Source: CAJQQK01 sp965224225 (lineage in GTDB: Bacteria; Pseudomonadota; Alphaproteobacteria; Rhizobiales; Hyphomicrobiaceae). Taken from it: a stretch of DNA of 64,000 nucleotides. A model generated the notes under the pieces. It did not search any database. It worked only from the letters and a program-made list of their open reading frames with translations, and was not told where the DNA came from. Each line of letters begins with the position of its first letter. Within the stretch, counting starts at the first letter, position 1. Below are positions 16,840-26,120 of this stretch, in pieces. Location: assembly GCA_965224225.1 (NCBI GenBank), contig CBDCZF010000029.1:372001-436000 (forward strand), written 5' to 3'. The translations under genes and the position numbers were made by a program.

Positions 16840-17015
16840 AGTATCCCTTTTTGAGACAGCAGCTAACCTGGCAACCAGCCTGAGGACGTGCAAAAGCACT
16901 TCAGCGACCGGCCGTTCATTCCAGACTGGCAGCTTAACCAATATGGCACGAAAAATGCTCATCCGTTCTCCGAACCGATTGTCGATCAGAACATCAAAGG
17001 TCCGGAAATCTGCGG

Positions 17016-18245
17016 ATGGACGCTCTCTTACATTCATTCCCCCGAACCGAGCCCGCGAAAGTCATCCGGGCTGACGGGAATGAACCGGCTGAGCTGACGT
17101 TCCGGCTCCTGGAAAGCCCGGCTGAACTCGCATCGATCCGCGACGACTGGAATGATCTCTCCCGCCAGGCATGCGGCCAGAGCCTGCAATTCCAATCCTG
17201 GCAACTGGCCGCTCACTGGGCGAAACACTATCGCAACGCCAAGAACCCGGTCGCAGAACAGCTTTACATCCTTGCAGGCTATAGCAATGACACGCTTGTC
17301 ATGCTTTGGCCGATGGTCCGCCAAACGCAGCTTGGCATCAGGCTGCTACGCTGGCTCGGCGACCCGGTGCGCCAGTACGGCGACGTCCTCGTCAGGCAGG
17401 GTTCTGATACCCGCCGTTGGATCGCAGCCGGTCTCGATCACCTGATCGGCATGGCGGATGTCGACATCATCGAATTTGACGGACTGCGCGCGGACGGAGC
17501 CCTGGCGCCGGTTCTCAAGGAACGCGGGTTCACGCCTGCCGAGACGGACGAGGCCCTTGGTCTGCAGCTGGGAACCTTCAGCTCGCTCGATGACTTCCGG
17601 TCAAGCCTCAGCCGCAAAGCGCGACGGTCACGCAAGCGTGCCCGCCGCCTGCTCGCCGAACAGGGCCCTGTCTCCTTCGAGGTGCACGGGCCCGGTCCCC
17701 AGGCGGCTGCGGCGGTCGAGCGTGCATTCGCGTTCAAAGCCGACTGGCTGGCACGCCGCGGCCGCATCTCGAGGGCATTCTCCGACGATCGCTTTCGCCG
17801 ATTCTGGACCGGCCTTGCCAGCGACCGGCAGGCCGACAACCCGATCCTGGTCAGCGAGCTGACTACAGCAAATACGACAGCGGCCGTCGAAATCGGTCTC
17901 GTCTCCGAGCACCACTACATTGCCCATATCGGCGCCTTCAACCCGGACCTGAAGACGCTGAGCCCCGGCGTGCTGCAAATGGAGGAGACGATCGGCCATC
18001 TCATCACCGCCGGAATCCGGACCTACGACCTGCTGCCGCCGCGTGACGACTACAAGAAACGCTGGGCCAAAACCGGGGTCGACGTGCACGACGTCCTGAT
18101 CGCGACCAGCGCACTGGGGCAGGGGGTTGCGGTACTCGGCCTGACGAACCTCAGGGGCAGGCTCAAATCCGGATTTCAGCTTCTGCCGGCAGGCCTGCGC
18201 CGAATGGTGGCTGCAGCGATGCCAAGCCTCGCCGGCCGCAAATAG
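17016..18245 (+). CDS. BioF2-like acetyltransferase (GNAT_6, CelD/FemAB-like)
   Basis: The 409-residue protein begins a conserved domain at about residue 27 (ELTFRLLESPAELASIRDDW). SLQFQSWQLAAHWAKHY is a typical early motif, and the second half holds the GNAT_6 core: SRKARRSRKRARRLLAEQGP, YIAHIGAFNPDLKTLSPGVL and TYDLLPPRDDYKKRW. Proteins of this group occur in exopolysaccharide and cellulose loci (CelD) and among FemAB-like aminoacyl transferases. No polysaccharide genes are nearby, so the substrate is unknown. The basic patch near residues 190-200 is common in the family. The ribosome site at 17016 is weak. Confidence 0.78.
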   Translation: MDALLHSFPRTEPAKVIRADGNEPAELTFRLLESPAELASIRDDWNDLSRQACGQSLQFQSWQLAAHWAKHYRNAKNPVAEQLYILAGYSNDTLVMLWPMVRQTQLGIRLLRWLGDPVRQYGDVLVRQGSDTRRWIAAGLDHLIGMADVDIIEFDGLRADGALAPVLKERGFTPAETDEALGLQLGTFSSLDDFRSSLSRKARRSRKRARRLLAEQGPVSFEVHGPGPQAAAAVERAFAFKADWLARRGRISRAFSDDRFRRFWTGLASDRQADNPILVSELTTANTTAAVEIGLVSEHHYIAHIGAFNPDLKTLSPGVLQMEETIGHLITAGIRTYDLLPPRDDYKKRWAKTGVDVHDVLIATSALGQGVAVLGLTNLRGRLKSGFQLLPAGLRRMVAAAMPSLAGRK

Positions 18246-18341
18246 TCAAAGGCGCCCCGCCGATCGTTCCCTGCCGATCCTTCCCCTTCCGCGTTACCGC
18301 AGGCGTCCAGCCCAAGCAGACGCAGCTCACGAGCAATGGGC

Positions 18342-19934
18342 TCACGGTCTCCTGAAGCCCGTGAGGACGAGGATATCGGGATTGACCATGGCTGCGGCGT
18401 TCAGGAGACCCGGACCACAGGGATGGCGGCAGGCGTTTCGCGGGAGTTTGGCCGATGTCCTCGCAAGCAATGCGGTGATGCGATCCGGGTTCCGCTTCAA
18501 TGATGGATCACCGGCAATGGCCAGTGCAATAGCGCCGCTGACATGCGGGGTGGCCATCGACGTGCCTTCATATGCAGCAACTCCGGACGGCCTGCTCCTG
18601 GTCGGAGCAACCAAACTCCAGACGCCGTCCGGCCGGCCGTCATTGTCGTCATCGCGTGTCAGGTCACCGCCGGGCGCCATGATCGTGACATTGCCGTAGT
18701 TCGAATAAGGCGTCAGGTGACCACGCTGGTCACTCGCAGCCACCGAAATGACGGAGCCACAGCCGGCCGGCGTTACGTTGCGAATATCGGTGCCGGCATT
18801 ACCGGCAGCAACAACAATCGTACTGCCGGCATTTCGTGCATCAGTGATTGCGCTGATCAATCGTCCGAAATTCCGGCTGCTGCAGGCGCCGGCAACACCG
18901 AGGCTAAGGTTTATCACATCGGCCTTGTTGCTGTTTTGCGGCACGCCTTCGACAGTCAGACCTGCCGACCATCTGATCGCGGCTGCAACATCGTCGATTG
19001 TACCGCCGCAGCGCCCGAGGACACGAACAGGCAGCACCGATACCCGCCAATTGATCCCGGCAATCCCGAGGTTGTTGTTAGTGCGGCCGACGCCGATCGT
19101 GCCGGCGACATGCGTGCCGTGCCAGCTGTCGCCACCAAGTTCGCTGTTACAGCGGTCGCCTGGATCGGTCGGGTCGGCATCACGGCCCCGCTCACTGTCG
19201 GCCTCATGCAGGGCGCTGCTGATGAAATCATATCCGGCCAGCAGGTTTCCGGACCCGCGGATGTCCGGATGGTTCGGCAAGATCCCGGTATCGAGCACGG
19301 CAATCACAACCGATTTTGCCCCGGTCGCCTGCAGCTGCCATGCGGCAACCGCATTCATGCCGGTGGGTGGTTTCCGGTAGTGCCAGTGCAGGCCGTCCCG
19401 GAAGGCGGTATCGTTCGGATCTGGAAACGCAGCCGTGTTGAAAAGTCGCTGCCGTCGGATCCATGAGCTAACCCGCTTGCCATTGGCGCCGGCAGCAGGC
19501 GGCGGATCGAAATAGGCCGGTGCACGGATTCGCTCGCGCTGGATGCGCATGATCCAGTTCGGATGAGCATACTCAACCCGAGGGTCCTTGCGCAGCTCCT
19601 CCATGTAATATTGCAGCGATGCAAATGCCTCGTTGTCCTGAAGTTTGCCGCCGGTTTTGCTGCTGAACCGGCAGATGAGCCGCGCGGACTTGTTGTCGAT
19701 CCGCTTTACGTCCACGGAAATCAGGCGCGTGCCGGTGCCGGCCTCTATGATCCGTACGTGGTCCGAACTCGGCAGTTCCCGGATGCCATTTCTTGCATCG
19801 CTATGCGACTTGAACCCGACAATGATCTCGCCCGGCACGAAATCCCTTGCAGGTCCGTCCTGTGCCGACACGATCTGCGATGAGCAAAATAGGCTGATCA
19901 CCAGGCCCAGTAACAAGCAACACCAGGACTGCAT
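18342..19934 (-). CDS. Secreted subtilisin-like serine protease (S8)
   Basis: The 530-residue precursor has a signal peptide (CCLLLGLVISLFCSSQIVSA). A propeptide-like region contains FVPGEIIVGFKSHSDA, and the catalytic domain starts near residue 205. The triad is complete: Asp215 in VIAVLDTGILPNHPDI, His275 in SWHGTHVAGTIG and Ser459 in YEGTSMATPHVSG, with the oxyanion region AAGNAGTD. It ends soon after the catalytic domain and lacks autotransporter or P-domain tails, so release to the periplasm or medium is likely. The ATG at 19934 with GGAG eight bases upstream is preferred over a GTG at 19964. It lies downstream of aroQ on the same strand. Confidence 0.9.
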   Translation of the reverse strand: MQSWCCLLLGLVISLFCSSQIVSAQDGPARDFVPGEIIVGFKSHSDARNGIRELPSSDHVRIIEAGTGTRLISVDVKRIDNKSARLICRFSSKTGGKLQDNEAFASLQYYMEELRKDPRVEYAHPNWIMRIQRERIRAPAYFDPPPAAGANGKRVSSWIRRQRLFNTAAFPDPNDTAFRDGLHWHYRKPPTGMNAVAAWQLQATGAKSVVIAVLDTGILPNHPDIRGSGNLLAGYDFISSALHEADSERGRDADPTDPGDRCNSELGGDSWHGTHVAGTIGVGRTNNNLGIAGINWRVSVLPVRVLGRCGGTIDDVAAAIRWSAGLTVEGVPQNSNKADVINLSLGVAGACSSRNFGRLISAITDARNAGSTIVVAAGNAGTDIRNVTPAGCGSVISVAASDQRGHLTPYSNYGNVTIMAPGGDLTRDDDNDGRPDGVWSLVAPTRSRPSGVAAYEGTSMATPHVSGAIALAIAGDPSLKRNPDRITALLARTSAKLPRNACRHPCGPGLLNAAAMVNPDILVLTGFRRP

Positions 19935-20027
19935 CTCTGAGGCTCCATGCGCGGTGTGATACACTGCTCATAAGCGTCGATTGGGAGGAGAGTTTGACTA
20001 ATTTGCGCTGCAAGTTCGGCAGTTTGT

Positions 20028-20051
20028 GCGCAACACCTCAATGTGTTGCGC
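20028..20051 (-). terminator. Stem-loop across the aroQ stop codon
   Basis: GCGCAACAC and GTGTTGCGC (20028-20036 and 20043-20051) form a 9-bp stem that includes the aroQ stop. No T run follows on the reverse strand, so it may be an attenuating or mRNA-end structure rather than a full terminator. Confidence 0.4.
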
Positions 20052-20496
20052 CCGATCGACCGTTGAGCATATCCGCCATCGCCTCGACCGCGATTGGATA
20101 ACCGTTGACTCCGAGCCCACATATCAGGGCGGTGGCCGCATACGTGACAAACGAATGATGGCGAAATGTCTCGCGTTTGTGCGGATTGGAAATATGCAAC
20201 TCGATGATTGGCCCATCGAACATTTTGAGCGCATCGAGAATGGCAACCGATGTATGCGTGAATGCCGCCGGATTGATGATGATGCCTGCTGCATTGTCGA
20301 TGCCGTCATGGATCCAATCAATGATCTGGGACTCACTGTTCGACTGGTGGAACGAAATCGAATGGCCTCGCGATTCGGCACGTTGGCGGCAGATCTCTTC
20401 GACCTCTTGCAAGGTCGTCGACCCGTAGATGTGCGGTTCGCGTTTGCCGAGGCGGTTGAGGTTTGGGCCGTTCAGAATGAGTATGGGCTTGCTCAT
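20038..20496 (-). CDS. aroQ: 3-dehydroquinate dehydratase, type II
   Basis: The 152-residue dodecameric enzyme removes water from 3-dehydroquinate to give 3-dehydroshikimate, step three of the shikimate pathway. Its signature is clear: ILILNGPNLNRLGKREPHIYG with the catalytic Tyr, QSNSESQIIDWIHD, GIIINPAAFTHTSVAI, and ELHISNPHKRE with the catalytic His. Length is typical. A leftward gene for a double-ACT protein lies 51 bases upstream, so the two may be co-transcribed. In many alphaproteobacteria aroQ precedes accB-accC; that is not the case here. Confidence 0.95.
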   Translation of the reverse strand: MSKPILILNGPNLNRLGKREPHIYGSTTLQEVEEICRQRAESRGHSISFHQSNSESQIIDWIHDGIDNAAGIIINPAAFTHTSVAILDALKMFDGPIIELHISNPHKRETFRHHSFVTYAATALICGLGVNGYPIAVEAMADMLNGRSGATH

Positions 20497-20547
20497 GAGT
20501 ATGATGCTCTCTTGTCTTGCGAATCAGATCAGGCCACCGGCTGAATA

Positions 20548-21069
20548 TCAATTGCCCGTTTCGATATCGATTTCGACCATGATGTCTGCGGCCAGCGCTT
20601 CGAGACGCTCGCGCAGGGCATCGGTCTTCTCGCCGGCCGGGACGACGATGCGCGCCGTCGCAGAAAACATCTTCTCGCCGGTCATGCCGCCGGCGAACAG
20701 TTCGGTGTGAAGTTCATCGATGCTGACGCCGGTGTCGGCAAGCGCTGTCGAAATGTCGCGAACAATGCCCGGGTGGTCCAAGCCCGAAAGCGAGAGCTGC
20801 GCCGGCTTGCCCTGAACCGGCGCCGTCTCACTCGCGTCCTGAACCGTGACGGCCATGCCCTGGTCCTGCAAGGCACTGAGGCCGGACTGGAAAGCGGCGC
20901 TACTGTCCTTCGGAACGGAGACCTGCACGATCCCGGCAAATTCGCCGCCCAGACGAACCATGGAACTGTTCAGCCAGTTGCCGCCATGGGCCGCGACCAC
21001 TTCTGCAATGGCTTGAACGATCCCCGGCTTCTCGCGGGCAACGATCGTCAACACATACTGCTGGTCCAT
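20548..21069 (-). CDS. Double-ACT-domain regulator, GcvR-like
   Basis: The 173-residue protein consists of two ACT domains. The first starts YVLTIVAREKPGIVQAIAEV and the second SLSGLDHPGIVRDISTALAD. The GxxAxxxxGG-type pattern appears as AEVVAAHGGNWLNSSMVRLG. This is the layout of GcvR, the glycine-cleavage repressor accessory protein, and of related amino-acid sensors. Without a GcvA partner or gcv genes nearby, a general amino-acid-responsive role is as far as the sequence goes. It likely shares a transcript with aroQ downstream. Confidence 0.8.
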   Translation of the reverse strand: MDQQYVLTIVAREKPGIVQAIAEVVAAHGGNWLNSSMVRLGGEFAGIVQVSVPKDSSAAFQSGLSALQDQGMAVTVQDASETAPVQGKPAQLSLSGLDHPGIVRDISTALADTGVSIDELHTELFAGGMTGEKMFSATARIVVPAGEKTDALRERLEALAADIMVEIDIETGN

Positions 21070-21222
21070 TTCATGCTCTCAAAGATCAGGTCTGGTTGGA
21101 TGTCGTGCAATTGTTGCAGCTATCATGACGCCTGCCAAGCAACCGGGCCGCCACCGAGTCCTTCCGTCACGCCACGGCGGACGAAACTCCGATCGGGCCG
21201 GGGCCCGACCGACAGTCTCAAA

Positions 21223-22272
21223 CTAATCGAATGTCACAAAAACACCCTTGCCGGTCTTGGCCTGATCGAACAGCGTGTAGGCTTCGGCTGCCTGGCCGAT
21301 GTCCCACTGGTGGGTGAAGATCTTGTCCAGGGCGATTTTGCGATCTGCGATAAAGCGCGCGCAGTCCGCCTGAACTGTCTTTGAGAATGTCCAGTGCCCG
21401 ACGATGTTCAACTGGCGAAAGATCAGGTCCGGCATGACTTCGATATTGAGATCACCGCCGACGCCGACCATGCAGGCGGTGCCCCAGATCCGCGTGGAGC
21501 GCACCGCCATTCGCCGCGCATCGACCGAGGAGGTGCAATCGACCGTCTTGTCCGCACCTTCACCGTGCGTCAATTCCTTGATGGCTTCGACGGGATCGAC
21601 GGCACTCGGGTCAACCACTGCGTCAGCACCCCAGTCGAGCGCCAGTTGGCGTCGTTCGGGCGATATCTCGACGGCTATCACGCGTGCCCCCATCTCGACC
21701 GCCAGCAGCGTCACCGAAAGTCCGACAGGGCCCTGGCCGAACACGGCGACCGTTTCGTCGCCTTCAAGGCCGATACGTTTCAACGCGCCGTAGGCGGTAC
21801 CCGTGCCGCAGGCGATCGCCGCTCCGGCCGGAAAGGAGATCTCGTGCGGCAAGGGCACCAATGAGTGCGCTGCCACACGCATGTATTTGGCGTGGGCGCC
21901 GTGACCGCCGTAGCCATAGGCCACGGCACCATCCAGGCACATCTGCGTCCAGCCGGTCTGGCAATGACGGCAGACGCCGCAGCCATCGTAATGATGGTCC
22001 ATCACCCGGTCGCCGACCTTTGCCTCGTGCTCGCTGATGGCGGACCCGACGGCTACAACGACGCCGCACGGCTCATGGCCGGCGATGACCGGTCCTTCGA
22101 CCCTCTGCGCCCCAACCGCCACCCGGCCTGTCGGGCTGCGGTAGGCGCCGAGGTCGGTGCCGCACATGCCCGAAGCCTTGATCTCCAGGATCACGTCGCG
22201 CGGCCCGGGCGTCGGGTCGTCGAAATTGATGACATCCAGAGAACGGTTGCCGGTAAACGTAATACCCTTCAT
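21223..22272 (-). CDS. Zinc-dependent alcohol dehydrogenase, MDR superfamily
   Basis: The 349-residue protein has the catalytic zinc site (MCGTDL Cys and IAGHEPCGVVVAVG His-Glu) and structural-zinc cysteines (GCGVCRHCQTGWTQMC). The Rossmann motif AVFGQGPVGLSVTLLAVEMG is followed by an acidic residue (AVEIS), which points to NAD rather than NADP. The closing segment (HQWDIGQAAEAYTLFDQAKTGKGVF) is common to threonine, sorbitol and related dehydrogenases. The substrate is not readable. The ATG at 22272 has GGGAG upstream and starts at the domain; longer frames to 22332 lack this. It is divergent from a GNAT gene. Confidence 0.88.
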   Translation of the reverse strand: MKGITFTGNRSLDVINFDDPTPGPRDVILEIKASGMCGTDLGAYRSPTGRVAVGAQRVEGPVIAGHEPCGVVVAVGSAISEHEAKVGDRVMDHHYDGCGVCRHCQTGWTQMCLDGAVAYGYGGHGAHAKYMRVAAHSLVPLPHEISFPAGAAIACGTGTAYGALKRIGLEGDETVAVFGQGPVGLSVTLLAVEMGARVIAVEISPERRQLALDWGADAVVDPSAVDPVEAIKELTHGEGADKTVDCTSSVDARRMAVRSTRIWGTACMVGVGGDLNIEVMPDLIFRQLNIVGHWTFSKTVQADCARFIADRKIALDKIFTHQWDIGQAAEAYTLFDQAKTGKGVFVTFD

Positions 22273-22496
22273 CTGCGCTCTCCCGGTTTGGAACCCTGCT
22301 GCCATGCTACCCGGCAAATGCCGACGGGCCAACGCAATCCGTCCGGTTATGCGTCGCGGTCATGGACATCCGCACCGCGTCTCGACGTCCCGACGCGTCC
22401 ATCCGGCGCTTGTCATCACGGCCGAAGTTACGGGTAGCTTTTCGAGGCCGCCTATCGCAACCTCGCGCCGATCACCCTGGGCTCGAGGACTACACC

Positions 22497-22988
22497 ATGA
22501 ATGTCTCCGTGCGCGACTGGCAGGCAAGCGACCTGCCGGCCCTTCACGACATCAACGAGAGAGCCGTACCGGGCGTCGGCACCCTGACACGACCGGCCTT
22601 CGATACGCTCGTTCGCGAGGCGAGCGCCGCCACCCTGGTCGCCGAGGCCGACGGTATGATTGCCGGTTTCGTTTTGTGCATGCTGGACGGCCTCGACTAT
22701 CAGAGCCTCAACTATCGCTGGCTTTCGGAGCGCTTCGAGCAGTTCGCCTATATCGACCGCATCGCGGTTGCAGCCGAAATGCGCGGACGCTCGATCGGTG
22801 AGGCGCTCTATCAGGCAGCCTTCACCCGATTTGCCGGCAAACGCGACACCATGCTTGCCGAAGTCAACCTCGCACCGCCCAACCCCGGCTCACTGCGCTT
22901 TCACAAGCGGCACGGCTTCGAGGAAGTCGGCGAGCGATGGGAGGCGGACCGCCAGAAAGGTGTCGTCTATCTCAAGCGGCCGCTCTGA
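22497..22988 (+). CDS. GNAT N-acetyltransferase
   Basis: The 163-residue GNAT protein begins VRDWQASDLPALHDINERAV. It has the acetyl-CoA-binding segment DRIAVAAEMRGRSIGEALYQ and the late strand FHKRHGFEEVGERW. FRFxxHGF-type acetyltransferases of this layout occur widely in alphaproteobacteria without known substrate. The ATG at 22497 begins at the domain; an upstream in-frame ATG at 22362 would add 45 unrelated residues. It is followed after 3 bases by the palindromic element at 22992. Confidence 0.82.
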   Translation: MNVSVRDWQASDLPALHDINERAVPGVGTLTRPAFDTLVREASAATLVAEADGMIAGFVLCMLDGLDYQSLNYRWLSERFEQFAYIDRIAVAAEMRGRSIGEALYQAAFTRFAGKRDTMLAEVNLAPPNPGSLRFHKRHGFEEVGERWEADRQKGVVYLKRPL

Positions 22989-22991
22989 CGT

Positions 22992-23263
22992 CTAGCCCGA
23001 TCTATTCACCAGCACGCGGTTTTCACGGAGTCCAAATGGCCAAAAGGCAAGGAGAGGCGCGCAGATCGATGTGGTTCATCGGACAAGCGGTTCGACGCCG
23101 CATTTTGGCCATTTGGACCCGCCCTTCGGGTCGCCTCAGGTGGCCTATCGGCAGCGTCGAGCGTCTCAACCGTATGAACCCATACGCTTTTCGCCACTCT
23201 CCTTGCCGAATGGAACCACCTGAGGCGATGAAGATCCACGTGCTGGTGAATAGATCGGGCTAG
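22992..23263. repeat. Palindrome-rich insertion-like element with 25-bp terminal inverted repeats
   Basis: Perfect 25-bp terminal inverted repeats (22992-23016 and 23239-23263, outer end CTAGCCCGATCTATTCACC) bound 272 bases with no gene. Inside are further perfect pairs: 15 bp (23031-23045 with 23103-23117), 11 bp (23046-23056 with 23197-23207), 13 bp (23131-23143 with 23216-23228), and two small hairpins (23067-23081 and 23171-23186). The 11-bp pair crosses both others, so alternative folds are mutually exclusive. The element fills the gap between a GNAT stop and the yejF stop. It looks like a MITE or a composite extragenic palindrome; no transposase is present. Confidence 0.85.
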
Positions 23264-23265
23264 CA

Positions 23266-24915
23266 TCACTCCCGGGCATCGGCCAGTTCGCGGGATTCGA
23301 GGTTGAAGGCTGCCGCCAAAAGCGCCTTGGTGTAGTCGGTCTCGGGCGCCGTGAAGATCTTCTCCGACGGGCCCTCTTCGACGACCTTGCCCTGTCGCAT
23401 GACGATGACATGGTTCGACAGCGCGCGCACCACGCGCAGGTCGTGGCTGATGAACAGATACGACAGGTTCTTCTCGCGCTGCAGATCGCGCAAGAGATCG
23501 ACGATCTGCGCCTGTACGCTCATGTCGAGCGCGCTGGTCGGCTCATCGAGCATGATAAACTTCGGCGACAGCACCATAGCACGGGCGACCGCGATGCGCT
23601 GGCGCTGGCCGCCGGAGAACTCGTGCGGGTAGCGATCCTGCATCTCGGGTTCGAGCCCCACATCCTGCAATGCACGCGCGACGTGGGCGCGGCGCGCATC
23701 GTAGTCGAGCTCGGGATGCTGGATCGTCAGCCCCTCCTCGACGATCTGACCGACCGAGAGGCGCGGGCTCAGCGAGCCGTAGGGGTCCTGGAAGACGATC
23801 TGCATTTCTTCGCGCAGAGGGCGCATCTCGCGCGAATTCAACGTCTCGATGTTGCGCCCCATGAAGACGACAGGGCCATCCGAGGAAATCAGCCGCAATA
23901 GGGCGAGCCCGAGCGTCGTCTTGCCGGAGCCCGACTCGCCGACGACGCCGAGCGTCTGGCCGGCACGGACCTTGAGCGAGACACCGTCGACCGCCTTGAC
24001 GTGATCGACCGTTTTACGCAGCAGGCCGCGCTTGATCGGGAACCAGACTTTCAGGTTATCGGTCTCCATCACGACAGGCGCCGACATGTCTTCTCGCGGC
24101 GGTTCACCCTTGGGTTCGGCGGCCAGCAGATGCTGCGTATAGGCGTGGCGCGGTGTCGTGAAGATCGCCTCGGTCGGGCCCTCCTCGACGACCGCGCCGT
24201 CGTTCATGACGTAGACCCGGCTTGCCATCTTGCGCACGATGCCGAGGTCATGGGTGATCAGCAGCATCGCCATGCCGAGTTCGCGCTGCAGTTCCTGCAG
24301 CAATTCGAGGATCTGGGCCTGGATGGTGACGTCGAGCGCCGTCGTCGGCTCGTCGGCGATCAGCAGTTCCGGCTCGTTGGCAAGCGCGAGCGCGATCATC
24401 ACACGCTGGCGCTGGCCGCCCGACAGCTGATGCGGATAGGCGCCGAGCCGCTTTTCAGGCTCGCGGATGCCGACCCGGTTCAAGAGTTCGAGCACGCGCG
24501 CGCGTTCGGCTGCACGATCCATGCCGCGGTGGATGCGCAGCACTTCACCGACCTGCTTCTCGATGGTCTGCAGGGGATTGAGCGAGGTCATCGGCTCCTG
24601 GAAGATGATCGAAATGCGGGAGCCGCGAATGGCGCGCATATCGTTTTCATCGACCTTGAGGAGATTGCGGCCGTGGAAATAGATCTCGCCTGAAGGATGC
24701 GAGGCTGCCGGATAGGGCAGTAGGCGCAGGATCGAGAGGGCCGAGACTGTCTTGCCGGAACCGGACTCGCCGACGAGTGCCACCGTCTCGCCCTTGCCGA
24801 TCGAAAACGACACGTGGCGCACGGCATGATTGAGCTCCCCGCCGGCCGAGAAGTCAACGGAGAGATCACGCACGCGCACGAGGTTATTCTGGTGGGATTT
24901 GGCCGGGGTTTTCAT
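23266..24915 (-). CDS. yejF: Peptide ABC importer, double ATPase subunit YejF
   Basis: The 549-residue protein contains two fused ABC ATPase domains. Each has a Walker A (ALVGESGSGKTVSALSILRL and GVVGESGSGKTTLGLALLRL), a signature (LSGGQRQRV and FSGGQRQRI) and a Walker B ending DEPT. This fusion is standard for YejF and distinguishes it from DppD/DppF pairs. It powers import of oligopeptides, including microcin C-like peptides in E. coli. The ATG at 24915 follows a GAGG motif; longer frames run into yejE. It lies last in the yejABEF series, 7 bases after yejE, and its stop is 3 bases from the palindromic element. Confidence 0.94.
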   Translation of the reverse strand: MKTPAKSHQNNLVRVRDLSVDFSAGGELNHAVRHVSFSIGKGETVALVGESGSGKTVSALSILRLLPYPAASHPSGEIYFHGRNLLKVDENDMRAIRGSRISIIFQEPMTSLNPLQTIEKQVGEVLRIHRGMDRAAERARVLELLNRVGIREPEKRLGAYPHQLSGGQRQRVMIALALANEPELLIADEPTTALDVTIQAQILELLQELQRELGMAMLLITHDLGIVRKMASRVYVMNDGAVVEEGPTEAIFTTPRHAYTQHLLAAEPKGEPPREDMSAPVVMETDNLKVWFPIKRGLLRKTVDHVKAVDGVSLKVRAGQTLGVVGESGSGKTTLGLALLRLISSDGPVVFMGRNIETLNSREMRPLREEMQIVFQDPYGSLSPRLSVGQIVEEGLTIQHPELDYDARRAHVARALQDVGLEPEMQDRYPHEFSGGQRQRIAVARAMVLSPKFIMLDEPTSALDMSVQAQIVDLLRDLQREKNLSYLFISHDLRVVRALSNHVIVMRQGKVVEEGPSEKIFTAPETDYTKALLAAAFNLESRELADARE

Positions 24916-24922
24916 GGCGACC

Positions 24923-26116
24923 TCACCGGAACGTCTTGCGCGGGTCGAGCGCATCACGCACCGCCTCGCCGATGAACACGAGCAGGCTCAACAGGAAGGC
25001 GATGGCAAAGAAGGCAGCGAGACCGAGCCAGGGTGCCTGCAGGTTGTCCTTGCCCTGGCGCAATAGTTCACCGAGCGACGGTGAGCCCGGCGGCAGACCG
25101 AGGCCGAGGAAGTCGAGCGAGGTCAGCGCGGTGATCGCAGCGGTGAGCTGGAACGGCAGAAAGGTCAGCGTCGCGACCATGGCATTGGGCAAAAGATGCT
25201 TGAACATGATGGTCGCGTCGCTGACGCCAAGCGCGCGGGCCGCCGTGATGTATTCGAAATTGCGCCCGCGCAGGAACTCGGCTCTGACGACGCCGACCAG
25301 CGACGTCCATGAGAAGAGCAGCATGATCAGCAGCAGTGTCCAGAAGCCCGGGATCAGCACCGATGAAATAATGATAAGGATGTAGAGGTAGGGCATCGAC
25401 GACCAGATCTCGAGGATGCGTTGGGCGACGAGGTCGACGGTGCCGCCGAAATAGCCCTGCATGGCGCCGGCCATGATGCCGATGATCGAAGCGAGCCCCG
25501 TCAGGATCAGTCCGAACAGGATCGAGATGCGAAGCCCGTAGAGAATACGGGCGAGCACGTCGCGACCCTGGTCATCCGTGCCGAACCAGTTGCGGTTGCC
25601 GAGCGCGCGATAGCCGGCCATCTTTGCCGCATCGTCGCCATCGCAGTAGACGCCGGGGCTCATCCAATAGGGCGGCGAGGGAAAGCCGAGGCATTCACCG
25701 GTTTCGGTTTTGCGGTTCGGGTAGAAGTGGTTGATGGTGCGATACGAGTAGCGGACCGGTGGCCAGATCATCCAGCCGTGCTTTTTGAATTCTTCCTGTG
25801 CGAAGGCTTCCTTGTAATCGATGGTCGCCAGAAACCCACCGATCTTTTCCTCCGGATAGTCGAACACGATCGGCAGCATGATCTCGCCTTTGTAGCTGGC
25901 GATGATCGGCCGGTCGTTGGCGATCACATCGGCGAGCATCGAAGCTGCGAACATGCCGAGGAAGACCCAGAAGCTCCAGTAGCCGCGCCGGTTGGCCTTG
26001 AAATTGCGCCAGCGCCGCTTGTTGATCGGGGTAAGCTCGAATGACTTCGCAATGCGCTGCCAAAAGCCCTGATCACCGGCGGCCTTGAAGGCATGCGTTT
26101 CGGTTTCAACCGCCAT
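24923..26116 (-). CDS. yejE: Peptide ABC importer, permease YejE
   Basis: The 397-residue inner-membrane permease has one N-terminal transmembrane helix (WSFWVFLGMFAASMLADVI), then a large periplasmic domain typical of YejE (TETGECLGFPSPPYWMSPGV and surrounding text). The BPD_transp_1 domain follows: NWFGTDDQGRDVLARILYGL, ARALGVSDATIMFKHLLPNA with the EAA-type coupling loop, and FLGLGLPPGSPSLGELLRQG. It pairs with YejB to form the channel. It starts 4 bases after the yejB stop and ends 7 bases before yejF, so translation is coupled. Confidence 0.95.
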   Translation of the reverse strand: MAVETETHAFKAAGDQGFWQRIAKSFELTPINKRRWRNFKANRRGYWSFWVFLGMFAASMLADVIANDRPIIASYKGEIMLPIVFDYPEEKIGGFLATIDYKEAFAQEEFKKHGWMIWPPVRYSYRTINHFYPNRKTETGECLGFPSPPYWMSPGVYCDGDDAAKMAGYRALGNRNWFGTDDQGRDVLARILYGLRISILFGLILTGLASIIGIMAGAMQGYFGGTVDLVAQRILEIWSSMPYLYILIIISSVLIPGFWTLLLIMLLFSWTSLVGVVRAEFLRGRNFEYITAARALGVSDATIMFKHLLPNAMVATLTFLPFQLTAAITALTSLDFLGLGLPPGSPSLGELLRQGKDNLQAPWLGLAAFFAIAFLLSLLVFIGEAVRDALDPRKTFR

Positions 26117-26120
26117 CGCC

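Noticed and set aside
23266..24915. Two separate Dpp-type ATPase genes
   Set aside because: Both ABC domains are in one uninterrupted frame, as expected for YejF.
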